A stretch of 64,000 nt of DNA from Cephalotus follicularis (Eukaryota > Streptophyta > Magnoliopsida > Oxalidales > Cephalotaceae), in NCBI GenBank assembly GCA_001972305.1, contig BDDD01000351.1:300131-364130 (forward strand). The letters run 5' to 3'. This document shows positions 12,253 to 25,050 of this stretch, one piece after another (the first letter of the stretch is position 1; every line of letters starts with the position of its first letter). The notes under the pieces were generated by a model. The model saw nothing but the letters and a program-made list of their open reading frames with translations, was not told the origin of the DNA and did no database searches. A program made the translations under genes and the position numbers.

Positions 12253-13305
12253 AGTGGTATCAGAACCACCTAATTGACTTCAATTAGACCTCAATTTGAT
12301 GTTTAGTGGATTGGAGATTGCATATGTGTTTTGGCCAAATTTTTGTAGCCCTACGTTTAGTGAGAGTTGCATCTTTATTGGTCACACTAATGAAATCGAC
12401 GAACCATTGAACTCCAGATTGTTACGTGTTTATTCAATTATATATCGGTTATATTTTTGAATTTCTTATGCATGCTGGTAGACTTGGGACTAAGCCTAAA
12501 TTTTTGTTTTCTTTGTGTGGATGATTTAATTGATTTATTACATTTATGGAATTCAATCGGTCTGTAATAAAACTGCCTGCGTGCGCCGTATTTATTCTTG
12601 TTCTTTTTCTTATAGTAGAATTCTCTTCTCCCTCAATTGTATATCTTTTTCTTCAATTGTGTACATATGACTGTAAGTTGAAGAAAGGAGATCAATGGAG
12701 ATTGAAGAGAAGATCCAGAAGATTAATAGACCATTTGAAGGCCATGTATGCATGGTAGCAGTTGTAATATAGTTAATTTAAATTAGTACACCTAGGAAGA
12801 CCAAGTGATCACGTTGGCTCACGTGATTACTTATAGCTTAAGTCCCAAGTCAGGCTATTTTTAGGGTGCATGAGATGGATATTTTCTTTTTGCAAACAAT
12901 CCAAACACGTCCAAGCATGTTAAGTCGTCCAAATGGATTGGAAGATTAAAATTAATCTAAAACGGCTCTGGTAATTTTGATAAAAAATGATGAGACCAAA
13001 TCCCTCCAATTTGCAAATAATAAGTCCATAAGCGGTGGGGCATATGGTTGCCCTATAGTTGGCCTTCTACAATCATCGTTGAATGATGTGGACATATTGG
13101 GGATGACACTGTAAAATAAGAGGTCTCTCATAAGACAATTTCTATTAAATTTCAGTGTGAGGTACACTGGAAGGAAATGACTTTGTTTTGGCATCAGGAC
13201 ATTGATACGTGTGGATGTTTATAAACAAGTTAATTTCTTGGAGGATTTTGGGTTTGACTTATATCGCGATCATATGGTTTACACAATGGAAGTTGGGACC
13301 ATATG
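12253..13305 (+). other. C1 primer-binding site and leader, first part
   Basis: TGGTATCAGAAC at 12255-12266 follows the LTR by two bases and matches the usual Copia site complementary to initiator tRNA-Met. The remaining kilobase is AT-rich leader without coding motifs, interrupted at 13305 by L#1 and resumed at 15820. Confidence 0.75.
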
Positions 13306-13799
13306 TGTCACACCCCGAACCATGGGATGGGCCCCATGGCCCGACACGTGGCAATTTGTACATTCATCATAATCATAATCCTTTATTTAATGTGTGGATA
13401 TACAGACCCAGTTCGATACATTTAAAATATACTGCTACAACCCGCAGGTAAAAAAATACATAATTTATTCCTTGCGAGTTTGATCATAAAACGCACCGTC
13501 GAGGAGGAGGAACTTACTATAACTTTATCCTTGGTGTTGCTGCGATGTGCCTGCACTACCTATTCCTACACCTGGCCCATTCAAAGGAATGGGTCAGCAA
13601 CCCTGGGGGTTGTGTAGGTTACCACATATACGGGCACATACCAGAGAAAACAACCAATACAAGAAGAGGAGAAAATATAATGCATACATACCACAATCCA
13701 TAATATAACAGTCATCATCCTTTGTCCTCGGACTACTCTACTCAACCATAAATATCAGTCCCATTACAGAGGAGTCTAGTCCGGTCATCCTATGGTCTG

Positions 13800-14050
13800 G
13801 TCAATGTGTAAGGTTCACCTTTAGGCTCACTTGCCCGCGGAATTCTCCTCAAGGTTCACTTGTCGAGCGGAATTCATCCTTTGCTCACCTACTCTGGCGG
13901 TTCACCCTTTGGATCACCAGCTCTGGCGGAATTCACCTTTAGGTTCACCATTAGGCGGATTCGCCTGAGATGACCTACCTCACGGAGTTCACCCCTTGGG
14001 TTCACCTGCTCGGCAGAATTCTCCGCTGTTGGGCTCACCTGCCTGGGGCC
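13800..14050. repeat. GGTTCACCTGC / GGCGGAATTCTCC array in L#1
   Basis: About seven imperfect ~30-bp units built from GGTTCACC, a CTCGGCGGAATTC core and a short T/C-rich tail. The same zone is present in L#2 at about 28535-28760. Confidence 0.7.
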
Positions 14051-14109
14051 ATTCATATAATTATATCCTTTCCCATTCCCATTCATTTATAATACTCATT
14101 TCTTTCCTT

Positions 14110-14480
14110 TAGCATGTCCTGGGCGTATTGGCATGCATGGCACTTCCCATGCACAAACTCTTATTCAGAATAATCATGCATGGCACATGCAAGCCATACT
14201 TGGAGGTTAAGACGCAAGGGGAACATGCATGGCGCATGCAAAGCGAATATTCTATCCATTATCATCTGCCCAGGGACGCATGCATGTATACAATAAAATT
14301 CCTTCTTCTTCGTGGGCGCATGCAGGGGACATATCTCTAGGGAATAACGCATGCATAACTTATCCTATTTCCTTATTTGCAAACGCATGCAGGGAGGTCA
14401 TGCTAGGGGACAACGCACACCTAGTGTGCATATTTGGTTCATGCCAGGGGACAATGCCCATGATGGGTGCATGCTTGGCT
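14110..14480. repeat. GCATGC palindrome-rich zone in L#1
   Basis: GCATGC or CATGCATG words recur about ten times at irregular 20-50-base spacing (GGCATGCATGGC, ACGCATGCATG, GGGCGCATGCAGGGG). CATGCA is the core of the plant RY element (known motif); a role here is inference. The matching zone in L#2 lies at about 28840-29180. Confidence 0.7.
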
Positions 14481-14589
14481 CGTGGCCATGGAAGAGCTCA
14501 GTGCCATCACCAGCTTAGGCGAAGGCAGAGGAGATCTCAGCGCCGTTGTATGCCATGCTCGGGCAGCATGGATGCTGGGCGCAGAACTT

Positions 14590-14880
14590 CTCTGGCGTTG
14601 GCACCCAAGGCGAGTAACTCCCCTGGCATTCAACCATGGCGCCTTAGCATGGCTCCGGGTTCCTCTAGCATATCACCTTGGGCACGGGATCTCAGGCACC
14701 TAGCTCCCCTGGCATATGGCACCACGGGCATGGCTCCTCAGGCGCAAGTCACCTCGGGCGTCATCTTCCTTAGGCTCATGTCACCTCTAGCGTGGCACCT
14801 CTGGACCACAGTCATTCTTCCCAGGCGCATGCACAGTGCTTCTCAGCTCCTTGGGCGTTATGTATTTCAGGCCTTGGACG
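14590..14880. repeat. Short-unit GGGCGCATG-type tandem array in L#1
   Basis: About a dozen 17-25-base units of the form CTCGGGCGCATGGCTCC repeat with small changes. This explains the long open frame over the zone, which is not a gene. It recurs in L#2 at about 37025-37310. Confidence 0.7.
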
Positions 14881-15819
14881 CCTGATTTTTTCTCACCGAC
14901 GATGAAGGGAGCTCGGCGTCTGCCGAGGAGGGCGCGGTAAGTCGCCATGCCTAGACGTATGGCCAGAGGAGCTTAACTCCACCACGACGCCTTTGCAATG
15001 ACGCCTACGTTCATTTTGCTCTGTTGGTGCACACTAGGACGAAACGCACATGGCTTATGCGTGCAGGCTTGTATATTGCATTATATCGGGTGACGCTCTC
15101 AACAATAGTATAACTTATATAATTACAAACAACAAAATCATAACATAAAAGCAAGCAAGCAAGCAATGGTCACACACAGAAGACAAACATCAACAATCAC
15201 ACACACAAGCTGGTAGGCACTCAGATATAGAGCAACCTACCTGGAAGGTGGTTGAAAATGGAGATCGCCCTATCTGGACTTCCTTTGAGCTGGGGTCTGC
15301 TACACTGTAGCTTTGCCAATTTCTCCTTCTTCCTTGTACCACCTCTAACTCCCAGGGAATGGGTATTTATACAATTGGAATGCAGGGGACATGGGGGCTC
15401 ACTTGAACATCACCCACTTGTCTTCTACCTCCCACTCTCTCATTCTCCCGATTTCTCTGGAATAAAACGTGAAGAAAATGGCTAAAGTATATCTCTCTGT
15501 CCCATTCTCCTTTTTATACTTTCGATTGGAAGAGTCTAGAATTTTTGAGACAATTCTCACGAGTGCAGGCCATACCTGGGCTTGGGCCAACCTCCTCCTA
15601 CTTGGGCCAAATTACACTTTCCACTTACAAGCCCAAAAATCCAATTACTATATTAAATTTATCCCAAGGAGAGTAACACAATCTCTTTATCCCAAAGTCA
15701 CAAATTATATTCCATTAAGGCCCAAATAAATACTTTATAAAATTCAGGCCCAGCCCAACAGGAAGGAAAATAATTACAAAACACAATAATAATACTTTAT
15801 AATATTTAAGGCTCTTACA

Positions 15820-16152
15820 ATATTGGCTGGGAGGCTGAATCTTGTATCGGATCTTACATTTTGGGCGAGAGGTCCTAATGTAAATTGGTATACTTACATA
15901 CCTATTCAGGTATTATGGTTTGCACGGCGAAATTCGGGACTATAGTATGCTTGATAGATTCCGATCCCCACTAGGACGCGAGAGGCTTCTCAAATTCCAC
16001 ATGGGCGCGTCAGATACAATTAGAATAGTTGGATGAGCCATAATTACAAAAGACCAAGTATTATGGTAATAATATAAATGGAATAATTTGCTAATTAAAC
16101 TCTTTTTTGTTTCCTCTTTAATAGGTTGCTAGTAATCATCATATTCTACATC
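15820..16152 (+). other. C1 leader, second part
   Basis: Non-coding leader just upstream of gag, with CCGATCCCCACTAGGACGCG and a splice-acceptor-like CTCTTTAATAGGTTGCTAG at 16115-16133. The homologous leader of C2 (minus, about 33020-33330) aligns. A third copy of this stretch sits far away at 38254-38614. Confidence 0.65.
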
Positions 16153-17010
16153 ATGACAGTTGGTATAGCATTATCGAGAGTTTGGGAAACAAATAAGCTC
16201 ACAAGTCCTAATTTCTTAGATTGGCAGCGCAGCCTGCACTTAGCACTCACGAGCATGAAGCTTGGTCATGTCATGATTGAGAGCGCCCCTAAACTAGGAG
16301 CCAACCCTTCAGAGGAGCAAAAGGCCAAGAGGGCCAAATGGTTAGATGAGACGAGCAAGCTCGTTGCCTAGCGATTTCGGGTATGGTCCCCGAATTGCAA
16401 AGATAGCATGAGAAACTTGATACCCTAGGAGCTATGCTTCTCCGTCTTCAGGAGTTGTATGGATCCTGGTGAAGGACCGAGCGGTTTAACTTGTCCCGTC
16501 AGCTCTTCTGTCTGAAGATGGCCGAGGGATCTTCAGTCCATGCCCATGGATTGAAGATGATTGATCTTATTGAGCAGCTAGATCAACTAGATCTCACCAT
16601 GGATAATGATTTCTACATTGATCTGGTGCTTTCATCTCTCCCTCGATCATACTCCTAGTTCATCACGAAATTTCACATGAACAAGGTGGATACTAATGTG
16701 CCTGAACTTGTGGAGATGCTTCGTATGACTGAAGCCGACATGGACCATGGGAGGTCCAAGTCGAATGTGATTTTTCTTCCTTCTACATCTTCCTGGACAG
16801 CTCCAAGAGGGAGTGGATCAAGAGGATCCACGTCCAAGGGCAAAGCGCCCATGAAACCTAAAGGGAAGAAGAAGAAGAAAGGGAGAAAAGCAATTGTGTT
16901 AGCGGGGCCAGCTTTTGGGGGATCCGTCCTTGATACGATCCAACAGGTTCAGGATGATGACTGTTGCTTTTATTATGGAAAGCATGGACATTGGAGATCA
17001 TAGTGCAGTG
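16153..17010 (+). pseudogene. C1 gag remnant
   Basis: Copia Gag traces: the N-terminal part reads ETNKLTSPNFLDWQRSL, matching the C2 Gag (ETNKLEGPNFNDWHRNL). The C-terminal part has a basic lysine-rich stretch followed by a CCHC zinc-knuckle-like segment near 16960-17005 (FYYGKHGHWRS). Gag normally forms the virus-like particle. It is broken. Confidence 0.75.
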
Positions 17011-17089
17011 AGTTCCAAAAGTCCAAGTCAGGAGGTGCCTTAGGGTCAGGTATTTTCATGATTGATCTTTTTCTAGCTACTAATGTTAA

Positions 17090-20000
17090 TTCAACTTGGG
17101 TTTTGGATTCAGGTTATGGAACTAATATTTGTAACTCTTTGCAGGGGCTAAGAGGCACTAGATAGCCGAGAGAGGCTGAAACTTTGGACTTGCACTTAGG
17201 TGATGGATCGAGGATTCACATCACGGCAATAGGCATTTTTGAATTGTTTTTGTGTAATGGCCATGTAATTAAACTTGATCCTTGTTATTTTGTCAAGAAC
17301 CTTGTAAGAAACATTGTCTCTGTTTCATAGTTGTATAAGATGGGCATGGAGCTTACTTTCTCTGTATATGGCTGTAGACTTAAACATAACAATGTTCTTT
17401 TATGTGAATGACACATTGACAATGGGATCTATGTTTTAAATACAAATGAACAAATGGCCTTAACAATTCAAACTGGAACTAGCACTAACAGACAATGAGA
17501 GATATGCGATGTAAACCCTTCATACATAGGGCATTGTAGATTAGGTCATCCTAGCGAGGCTAGACTAACATGCATGGTTAAGGATGGTCTTTTAGACATC
17601 CAGGACGTGGAGTCCTTTCCTACGTGTGAGCCATGTTTAATTGACAAGATGACCAAATCTCCCTTCTCTGGGGTAGGAGAAAGGGCAGTGGACATACCGG
17701 GGCTTGTCCACACCGACGTCTGTGGACCTATGTCTGTCAATGCTATTGGAGGTTTTCCCTACTTCATTACCTTCACCTATGACTTGTCACGGGTATGTGT
17801 TTCTGATGAAACACAAGTCTGAAGCCTTTGAGAGGTTCAAGGAATTCAGACTAGAAGTAGAAAAGCAAATGGTCAAACCCATTAAGATCCTCTAGTCAGA
17901 TCGAGGTGGTGAATACCTATCTGCTGAATTCCAGGGTTATCTTAGGGATAACGGAATTCTCTCTCAGTGGACACCTCCTGGAACACCACAGCATAATGGT
18001 ATGTCTGAAAGGAGGAATCGGACCTTGATGAATATGGTCCGGTCCATGATCTCTTTTGTGGATCTTCCTATATCATTCTGGGTTATGCATTGCATGCGAC
18101 GGTGTACATCCTAAACCGAATTCCTTCTGAATCTGATCCATCTACTCCTTACGAGGTTTATATAGGGTATAGGGAGGAAAACCAGCCTAAACCATTTGAG
18201 GGTTTGGGGCTGTCCAGCTTATGTTAGGAGGCAGGAGCCTTCTAAGCTGGAGGCAAGAGCGGATCGTCACCGGTTTGTGGGATATCCTAAGGAGAGCATA
18301 GGATATTACTTTTACAATCCCAATGAACGGAAGAATTTTGTTTCGCGAACTGCAAAATTCCTAGAGAAGGAATACCTGCTTGCAGGGAGCAGTAGGAGCA
18401 AGGTGGAACTGAGAGAGTTGTCACCTGGTGAAAGCCCACAGGATGAGGAGGAATTAGAGGTTCAACCCTTTATTGACATTGTTGGGGAAGGTTCCCAACC
18501 TGAGATTGGATCTCAGTTAGGCGCTCCTCTAACGAGGAGATCAGGCAGAGTTCCGATAGCCCCTGAGAGATATGGATTTCTCATTGAGGGTACTGACGAA
18601 CTCAATGACATCGATGATGATGAGCCTATCAGCTACGAGGAGGCAATGAAGAGCACTGAATCCGGGTCATGGCTAGAGGCCATGAAATCCGAGATGGACT
18701 CCATGGACGCCAACCAAGTATGGAACTTGGTTGATGCACCAGAGGGTATTAACCCTATTGGTTGCAAATGGATCTTCATGAGGAAGATTGGCGTTGATGG
18801 TAAGATAGAGACTTACAAAGCGAGATTGGTCGTGAAAGGGTATAGGAAAAGATACAGAGTCGACTATACCGAAACTTTCTCACCAGTCGCTATGCTTAAG
18901 TCCATCCGGATATTGCTTGCTATTACCGCTCATTACGATTATAAGATATGGCAAATGGATGTCAAGACAGTATTGTTGAATGGATTTCTTGAAGAGGACA
19001 TTTATATGTCCCAACCTTAGGGGTTTACATCCGAGGAGCATCCATAGAGAGTGTGTAAGCTCCAAAGGTCTATCTACGGCCTTAAACAAGCATCCCGTAG
19101 CTGAAACATCGGTTTTGAAGAAATCGCTAAGACTTTTGGTTTCATAAAAAACGTGGATGAGCCTTGTGTCTATCGGAAACAGGATGGCCCAAACATCACT
19201 TTCTTGGTACTATACGTGGATGACATACTAATCATAGGGAATGATGTGGGTATGTTACAGTTCGTTAAAGTATGATTGTCCAAGAACTTCTCCATGAAGA
19301 ATTAGGGAGAGGCTTCCTATATATTGGGTATAAAGATCTATAGAGACAAATCTAATAGGGTGCTGGGACTCTCCCAAAGCCAGTACATCAGCAAGGTTCT
19401 AAAACAGTATGGCCTTGAGAATTCCAAGCATGGCCTTCTTCCGATTGGCCAGGGAATTCACCTCTCCAAGAGAATGTCTCCACAGACAAATGAGGAGAGG
19501 GTACGCATGAGTAGGTAGCCATATGCTTCGACTGTTGGCTCCATCATGTACGCCATGCTATGTACTAGGCCTGATGTCGAATACGCCTTGGGATTGGCTA
19601 TTCGATTTCAGTCCAATCCCTGTGAGAAACACTGGGAAGCAGTCAGGTGGGTTCTTAAATACCTGAGAAGGACTCAGGATACCTTCTTAGTCTATGGAGG
19701 AGATAGTGAGTTGAGATTAGAGGGCTATATAGACTCTAGTTTCAACAGTGATATGGATGATCACAAGTCCATTTCGGGATATGTTTTCATCCTGAACGGC
19801 TGTGCTGTGAGTTGGAGGAGTTCGAAGCAGGAAACTATTGTTGAATCCACCACGGAAGCGGAATATGTTGCAGTTTCTGATGTCGCCAAGGAAGCTGTTT
19901 GGTTGCGAAAGTTCATTGCTGAACTTGATGTGGTTCCAACCATTGCACGTCCAGTTGTGGTGTGAGGCTGTTGCACAAGCCAAAGAACCGCAGTCTCATC

Positions 20001-20160
20001 ATCGCTTCAAGCATATACAGCGACGGTATCACCTGATTAGAGAGATCATTGACAGAGGAGACATTACCCTTGAGAGAGTTGCCACGTAGGCAAATCTAGC
20101 AGACCCACTGACCAAGGCCTTGAGCAGAACTGTTCTAGAAAGACATAGAAGTGCCATGGG
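17090..20160 (+). pseudogene. C1 pol remnant (protease, integrase, RT, RNase H)
   Basis: Domains in order: a protease core WVLDSGYGTN near 17100; a GAG-pre-integrase zinc motif near 17530-17640; an integrase core with SDRGGEYLSAEF and PPGTPQHNG near 17895-18000; RT from about 18660 with SGSWLEAMKSEMDSM and the catalytic YVDD near 19215; RNase H from about 19545 with STTEAEYVAVSD near 19845. The order integrase before RT defines Ty1/Copia. It is broken in many places. Confidence 0.85.
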
Positions 20161-20203
20161 CTTAGGCTTTAGGTCATCGTGGCTATAGGGCCAAGTGCGA
20201 GAC

Positions 20204-22762
20204 TGTTAGGTTAGGGGTGTCCCTGTATGCCATGATATGGCTCATTGTTTGTATATATACACTCTTGATTTATACGATTCTGAATTCCATTAATATTTCG
20301 TGTGCATATTTATATATCGGCAAGGCTATGTGGCTCATCCCAACGAACCAAAATGAACAGAATAATTATGTATAATTAACTGTATGTCATATAGCGCCAC
20401 GTCATATCAAAATGGTTGTATCTCATGTCAGAGAGGCTATGAGAATGAGATCCTTACACCCTGTGACAAACCGTTCCAAGTCATAGGTTCACTTTCTTTG
20501 GGCCATTGATGAACCGCGAAGACTTGTCACGTTATACTTGCTCCTGGTTTAGCAGTGGAGGATAGTTATCTCGTAGCCATTTGGGTTTATCCCTAAAACT
20601 AAATGTGAGGTGTGTGCTAGAGAGCATGACACTGAACAGACCCACCAATAGGAAACCTATTTGGATAGTCAGTACCCAATGTCAATAGGATTCCTATAGT
20701 CTCGGTAATGTATAGTCTATGGTGACTAGTTGGTCTATAGCCTACGTTGTCTCCTTTAACCAGAGCGACTGGCATGATTGTGTAGTGACTGCTTGACTTT
20801 GATTTCTGCCTTCCCCAACACTAGCCACGTGCTGGCAAAAGGGTTGTCTTTGGGTCTTGTGGGAGCTACATTGAGATGTATGGACGAGTGTGCAATCGGG
20901 GATCGTCACACCCGGGCTGAGGGTGACCAGCTCTATTTATCTATATATGTTACAGACTTAAAAGTCCTGATCAGGCATAGGCGGATTGGGAATGAGAGGT
21001 TCCCATGGGAGGTCTACCGATAGTCTCAGTGCGATCATATATTCATAGTTATCGCAGCAATACTAGGGGTGACATTCATCCAAACCCTAGGCTTTGACCA
21101 GAGCCAGGTATGACGAGGGAAACTTGACACATATGCCGATGACTGGATAAAACGACTGGCTATTCGGACTACGATTGGTAGACGTGGTAATACACGGATC
21201 CAGGGGGTGACTGGCGCTCACACCAGGGCTGTTTTGATATTCGGTGACTATTAGAATGGTCGTACCGGATATCGGGATGTTCTGGGGATTTATCATCGTA
21301 CTGGAGATCGACAGGCTTTCGGGTCCCGCCTGGCTTTGAATCGGTTGACAGGTGTATGGGACACATGTCATTTAGTAAAACGACAACATCAGGGAAGATG
21401 TTGCTTTGCTAGTGAGTATATCATTTGTTGGATATAGGTCCATACAATGCCACGATGAAATGTTCCAAGCAGAGGCTTTGAAAAATGGAAAAGGATGTCT
21501 CATCCTTGTCTAAGGCATCAACGTTATGAAGAGTATGCGTTGATGCCATCTATAGATATGGTCCTTGGGCGTCGATGCCATGGAGAGCATGCATCGACAC
21601 CATCTAAAATAGGGACTTACGCGTTGACGCCATGGAGAGCATGTGTTGATGCTATATCTAGCTTTGGTCACTTGGTGTTAACTCAAAGGGCATACATTGA
21701 CGCTATGTTATTCCACTGACTTACCCGTTGACGCTATGATGTTTATGCGTCGATGCTAAGACAGGAAGAGATAACCCGCCTGTTTCATCTTATCGTCGAC
21801 GTTGACGCCAAGATAGGATGAGACCCATGGCGTTAACGCCATGAGGGCTGACACACGGCATGTTCACCAAACTTAAGAGAAGTTGGTGACTTTTGGGAAA
21901 TGTGTTCAAGAAGCTAGAGAGTTGACTTGGACATTTTATGAGAGAGAAGTCAAAAAGTATAAATACTTAATGACAAAAGGACAAGAGGTCTAAGCTTCCA
22001 TAACACAGTTTCTCTCTCTCTCTTCCCTGCCGTGTCTCTCTTCTTTCTGCTGCTAGCGTACGTGTTGACGCCATCGCCTAAGCGTCAAAGCCTAAAACGT
22101 CTGGTTCAAAAAGCAGCCATTTTTAACCCTCCTTTTACCCTTAAAAGTTCATGATAGGTGGAGATAACTTATACACTGTATCTTATCTTTACCTAGAGTG
22201 ATTTAGTGTAGGTTAAACACTTGGCTTGCATCTTCCTTATCTATGGCTTAAGGAGGAACTTGGAGTTCTTAGATTCAAAGGGTAGAGGGAGCGTGACTTG
22301 AAGAAAGGAGTCTTCACCCTTGGTAAGAATCTCTTTTCTGTTTGTTCTTGTGGCTGTGGCAACGGGTTATAGCTTGGGTTAGAGAACCCTAGCCGAACCC
22401 GCTTGCCCATATGGTGGTTTCTTTGCTATCCCTTAGCATTAGGGATGTTTGGGTTCGGGTTTATTGGACTTTTGGCTAGGGTTTGTGTGTTTCCTTGTAA
22501 TCCATTTTTGGAGTCTATTTCTAGGGTTTACGGCAACCCTATTATTCTAACCTATTTTACCCTATGCTTGTTTTTGGTGTTTTGGTTTGATTGGATGTTT
22601 AATTAGGGTTCCTTGGCACTCATTGGGACAATTTGGACTTGTATTAGGGCATCTCATTGCTTGGGGATTAATCAAATGAAAGAAATTTAAAATTAATCAG
22701 CCATAATCCCTAAAGTTTGAATTGGTTGTTGTTTTCCGCTATGCTTGAGCCCATTCCCAACA
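20204..22762 (+). repeat. C1 3' LTR
   Basis: It starts TGTTAGGTTAGGGGTG after a purine-containing tract (ATAGGGCCAAGTGCGAGAC) and ends CCATTCCCAACA. It pairs with 9738-12252. The palindrome-motif array is at 21510-21845; the microsatellite is short in this copy. Confidence 0.85.
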
Positions 22763-23162
22763 GTTTTTATGTTCTAGGTGATGTTTTAGTGTCTAGGATA
22801 TGTCAGGTTTGAGGGCTGCGATTGCCATCCCACCTGTGCTCTTTCTTTGCAGGTTTGGTGTCCTAGCCAAACCCTAGGGGTTTGGCTAGGTTACGGTTGT
22901 GGGTGGAGCCTTTGGTGTTAGGGTTTTTGGTGTGTTACCCTAACACCATTTTGGAGTGACCAAAGCTAGGGTTTGTGTTACCCTAGCTCCACCACCCCTT
23001 CTTCCTTGCTTAGGATGTTGTATTGGTTTGATTGATACCCTAATTAGAGATCCTAGGGCATGTTGGGACAATTTTGGGCTTAGCATTTAGTGTATCCCGT
23101 TGATTGGGTTTAAAAAGTTTTTGAAAGTCACCATAAACCATAATTACGGAAATCTTCCAACC
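22763..23162 (+). mobile_element. C0: old Copia LTR, right part
   Basis: It continues the LTR cut by C1, beginning with the duplicated GTTTT. The words CCTAATTAGAGATCCTAGGG and CATGTTGGGACAATTT align with the last ~250 bases of the C1 LTR. The end is placed near CTTCCAACC; an exact terminus and target duplication could not be fixed. Confidence 0.55.
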
Positions 23163-23628
23163 CTTTTTCGAGTCGTTTCAATGAATCGTACCTTGAATGG
23201 TACATTCAATGAGGCTGGTCAAGATGTCAGTGAAGAAGGCCAAGCAAGATAGATGCATTCGTGATGGTCAGCCAAGGCATCTGTTCATATTCTATGCCTT
23301 CTTGGTAGTCCGTTCTTCAAACGGTTATAACTTTTGATCCATAACGAGTTACGGGAGGTGCCACATATCAAATGAAAGAAGACTTCGAGATCTATAAGTC
23401 TGTGATGCTCATAAACGAATTCATCTTGGATTAATTTAGTTTATATAGACTTTAGTTGCTATCTCTCCGATTCTCTGATTTGTAAGCCTTTCCGGTAGTG
23501 CGTCCTTCAAACGGTCGTAAGTTTTGATCATAAGGAGTTACAGGATTCGCCAAGAGGACTTTGAGATCTATGAGGACTTGAAGCTTGGAAAATAATTCAT
23601 CTCGGATTAGTTCAGTTTAGACCGACTT
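23163..23628 (+). repeat. G1 internal ~200-bp repeats, first block
   Basis: Two imperfect copies of a unit with CTTCAAACGGTCGTAAG, TTTTGATCCATAACGAGTTA, GAGATCTATAAG and ATTCATCTTGGATTA. The block is cut by the short Copia derivative and continues at 26383, where three more copies lie. Confidence 0.7.
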
Positions 23629-24289
23629 TGAAATAACTATATCGCAACCTAAGAGGTGGGGTGAATTGAGTTCTTAGACAAAAATTAAACCTCTTTGAAT
23701 AAAAGTCTAATAATATAAAAAAATGAATCAACAATTCAATATAAACAACTATAAGCAGTAAGTACGATATAAGTAAAGAGAGTAAGAGAATGCAAACAGA
23801 GTTTTGTAGTGGTTTGGCTAACTCTTGCCTACGTCCACTTTTCCCAAGGGCCTCCTTGAGATTCCACTAGTATTCAACCTGAATACAATATCCGAATATG
23901 TTTGCAGGAGCTATTCGGTGCACCTTACACTTTTGGGTTCACTTCCCCCGATTTCACTCCCCGCGATAATCCTACTAAGGGTTCACTCCCCTGTTTACAA
24001 TTGAACTGATACAATGATGTTTTGTATACCCTTGTATAACCTCTGTAAGGTCTGATTTAGAACTGATTGGCTCACAAGAATAATAGCTCAAGACAACAAT
24101 AAAGCTTTACAAATTTGACAAAAACTTTGTATGAATGATAGCAAAGTTGGTTGCTGTTGATTGTTGTTTTTCTTCACTGATTCAACATTTATTTATAGCC
24201 TTCATGTTGAATATAGTTCTTGGAATCATTTAAGGAAAGTTTTCTTGATTTCAGCAAGCTCAAATCCCGCAGATTTTCTTGTCTGGCTG

Positions 24290-24655
24290 TCTTGGGCGTC
24301 AACGCTTATGCATGGCCTTGACGTCTACGGTCTATGTGTTGACTCCATTCTGTCTTAGCGTTAACTCCATATGCTTCTGTCTAATTTTTGCTCTAATTGG
24401 CATTGACGTGTAAGCATGACGTTGACGTATATATCATTTGTGTTGACTCATTCCTTGTTGCGCATTAACGACTAAACCTTCTGTAAGAGTTTTGCACCTT
24501 TTGGCGTTGACGTCTTCATTATGGCGTTGACGCCAATATGACAATACCCAGCACATTGACGAGAATCATCAATACATTGACGAAGATCATCTTACAAACC
24601 CAGACTTTATACTCAATCCAACACATTGACGCAAATGCTATAGGCGTTGACGCCA
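24290..24655. repeat. GCGTTGACGC-type motif array in short Copia derivative
   Basis: GCGTCAACGC, ACGTTGACGT, GCGTTGACGTC, GCGTTGACGCC and about ten weaker copies are spaced through this LTR. The partner LTR has them at about 25885-26250. Confidence 0.7.
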
Positions 24656-24837
24656 ATAGTTCTGATATGCTTAATTTTGCCTGTTTTTACTTCAATTTGA
24701 CTTGTTTGTTTTATATAATCATTCTTTCACATCAACAAACAAGTTAGGTGCTTTGTTATCATCAAACCAAGATTGTGACATAAATCTCAACGATCTCCCC
24801 CTTTTTTATGATAACAAAACATTCACAATAGAATGCT

Positions 24838-25050
24838 TTAATCAATACCAATTTGAAATTTAAAACAATCAATACCAACAAAAACAAAACTCCCCTTTGA
24901 ATTTAATTGAAGCATTTTGAAATCATTGTCATTAAACTTATTTTTGGGTTTAAGAGAAACTACTCCTTCTACCGTTTTATTGGGGACTTTGGGACCATTA
25001 ACAATAATATTCCACAATTGATAGTCTAACGATTGTAAAAAAATAGTCAT
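24838..25050 (-). pseudogene. Copia gag N-terminal remnant
   Basis: The minus-strand frame contains MTIFLQSLDYQLWNIIVNGP followed by a lysine-rich stretch and FNDNDFKMLQLNSK. This matches the N-terminal UBN2-type Gag domain of Copia elements (pattern: R-M-x-x-F-L-x-x-x-D-x-x-L-W). It is the only coding trace in the short derivative. Confidence 0.7.

Larger units (their letters stand above)
13306..15819 (-). mobile_element. L#1: solo LTR of a Del/Tekay-like gypsy element inside C1
   Basis: A 2,514-bp unit reads TGTCACACCCCGAACCATGG at its left end and GGCTCTTACA at its right end. Flanks ATATG (13301-13305) and ATATT (15820-15824) are a near-perfect target duplication. On the minus strand it starts TGTAAGAGCC and ends GGTTCGGGGTGTGACA, typical of long LTRs of the Del/Tekay type, and has TATAAATACC at 15362-15371. 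No internal region is present. It carries three different tandem-motif zones. Confidence 0.75.
9738..22762 (+). mobile_element. C1: Ty1/Copia element nested in C0
   Basis: It is bounded by two ~2.5-kb LTRs and a perfect target duplication GTTTT (9733-9737 and 22763-22767). It has a Met-tRNA-type primer-binding site, a leader (itself entered by L#1), gag and pol in the order protease, integrase, RT, RNase H. The RNase H signature (DSSFNSDMDDHKS, AVSWRSSKQ) resembles the Angela/Tork branch including barley BARE-1; lineage is tentative. A sample of about 290 aligned LTR bases shows roughly 9 per cent difference, so it is of middle age here. It is broken, with many breaks. Confidence 0.85.

Noticed and set aside
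14161-14352. Minus-strand frame in the GCATGC zone, with a near copy at 28863-29054
   Set aside because: The two are L#1 and L#2 copies of the same non-coding LTR zone; similarity reflects shared repeat origin.
14229-14885. 218-codon open frame
   Set aside because: It lies entirely in the tandem-motif zones of the L LTR and is a by-product of repetition; the L#2 copy does not keep it.
23178-23188. Target duplication for C0 (AATCG or TCAAT, compare 7706-7712)
   Set aside because: Both words are present near the expected place but neither adjoins a recognisable LTR end.
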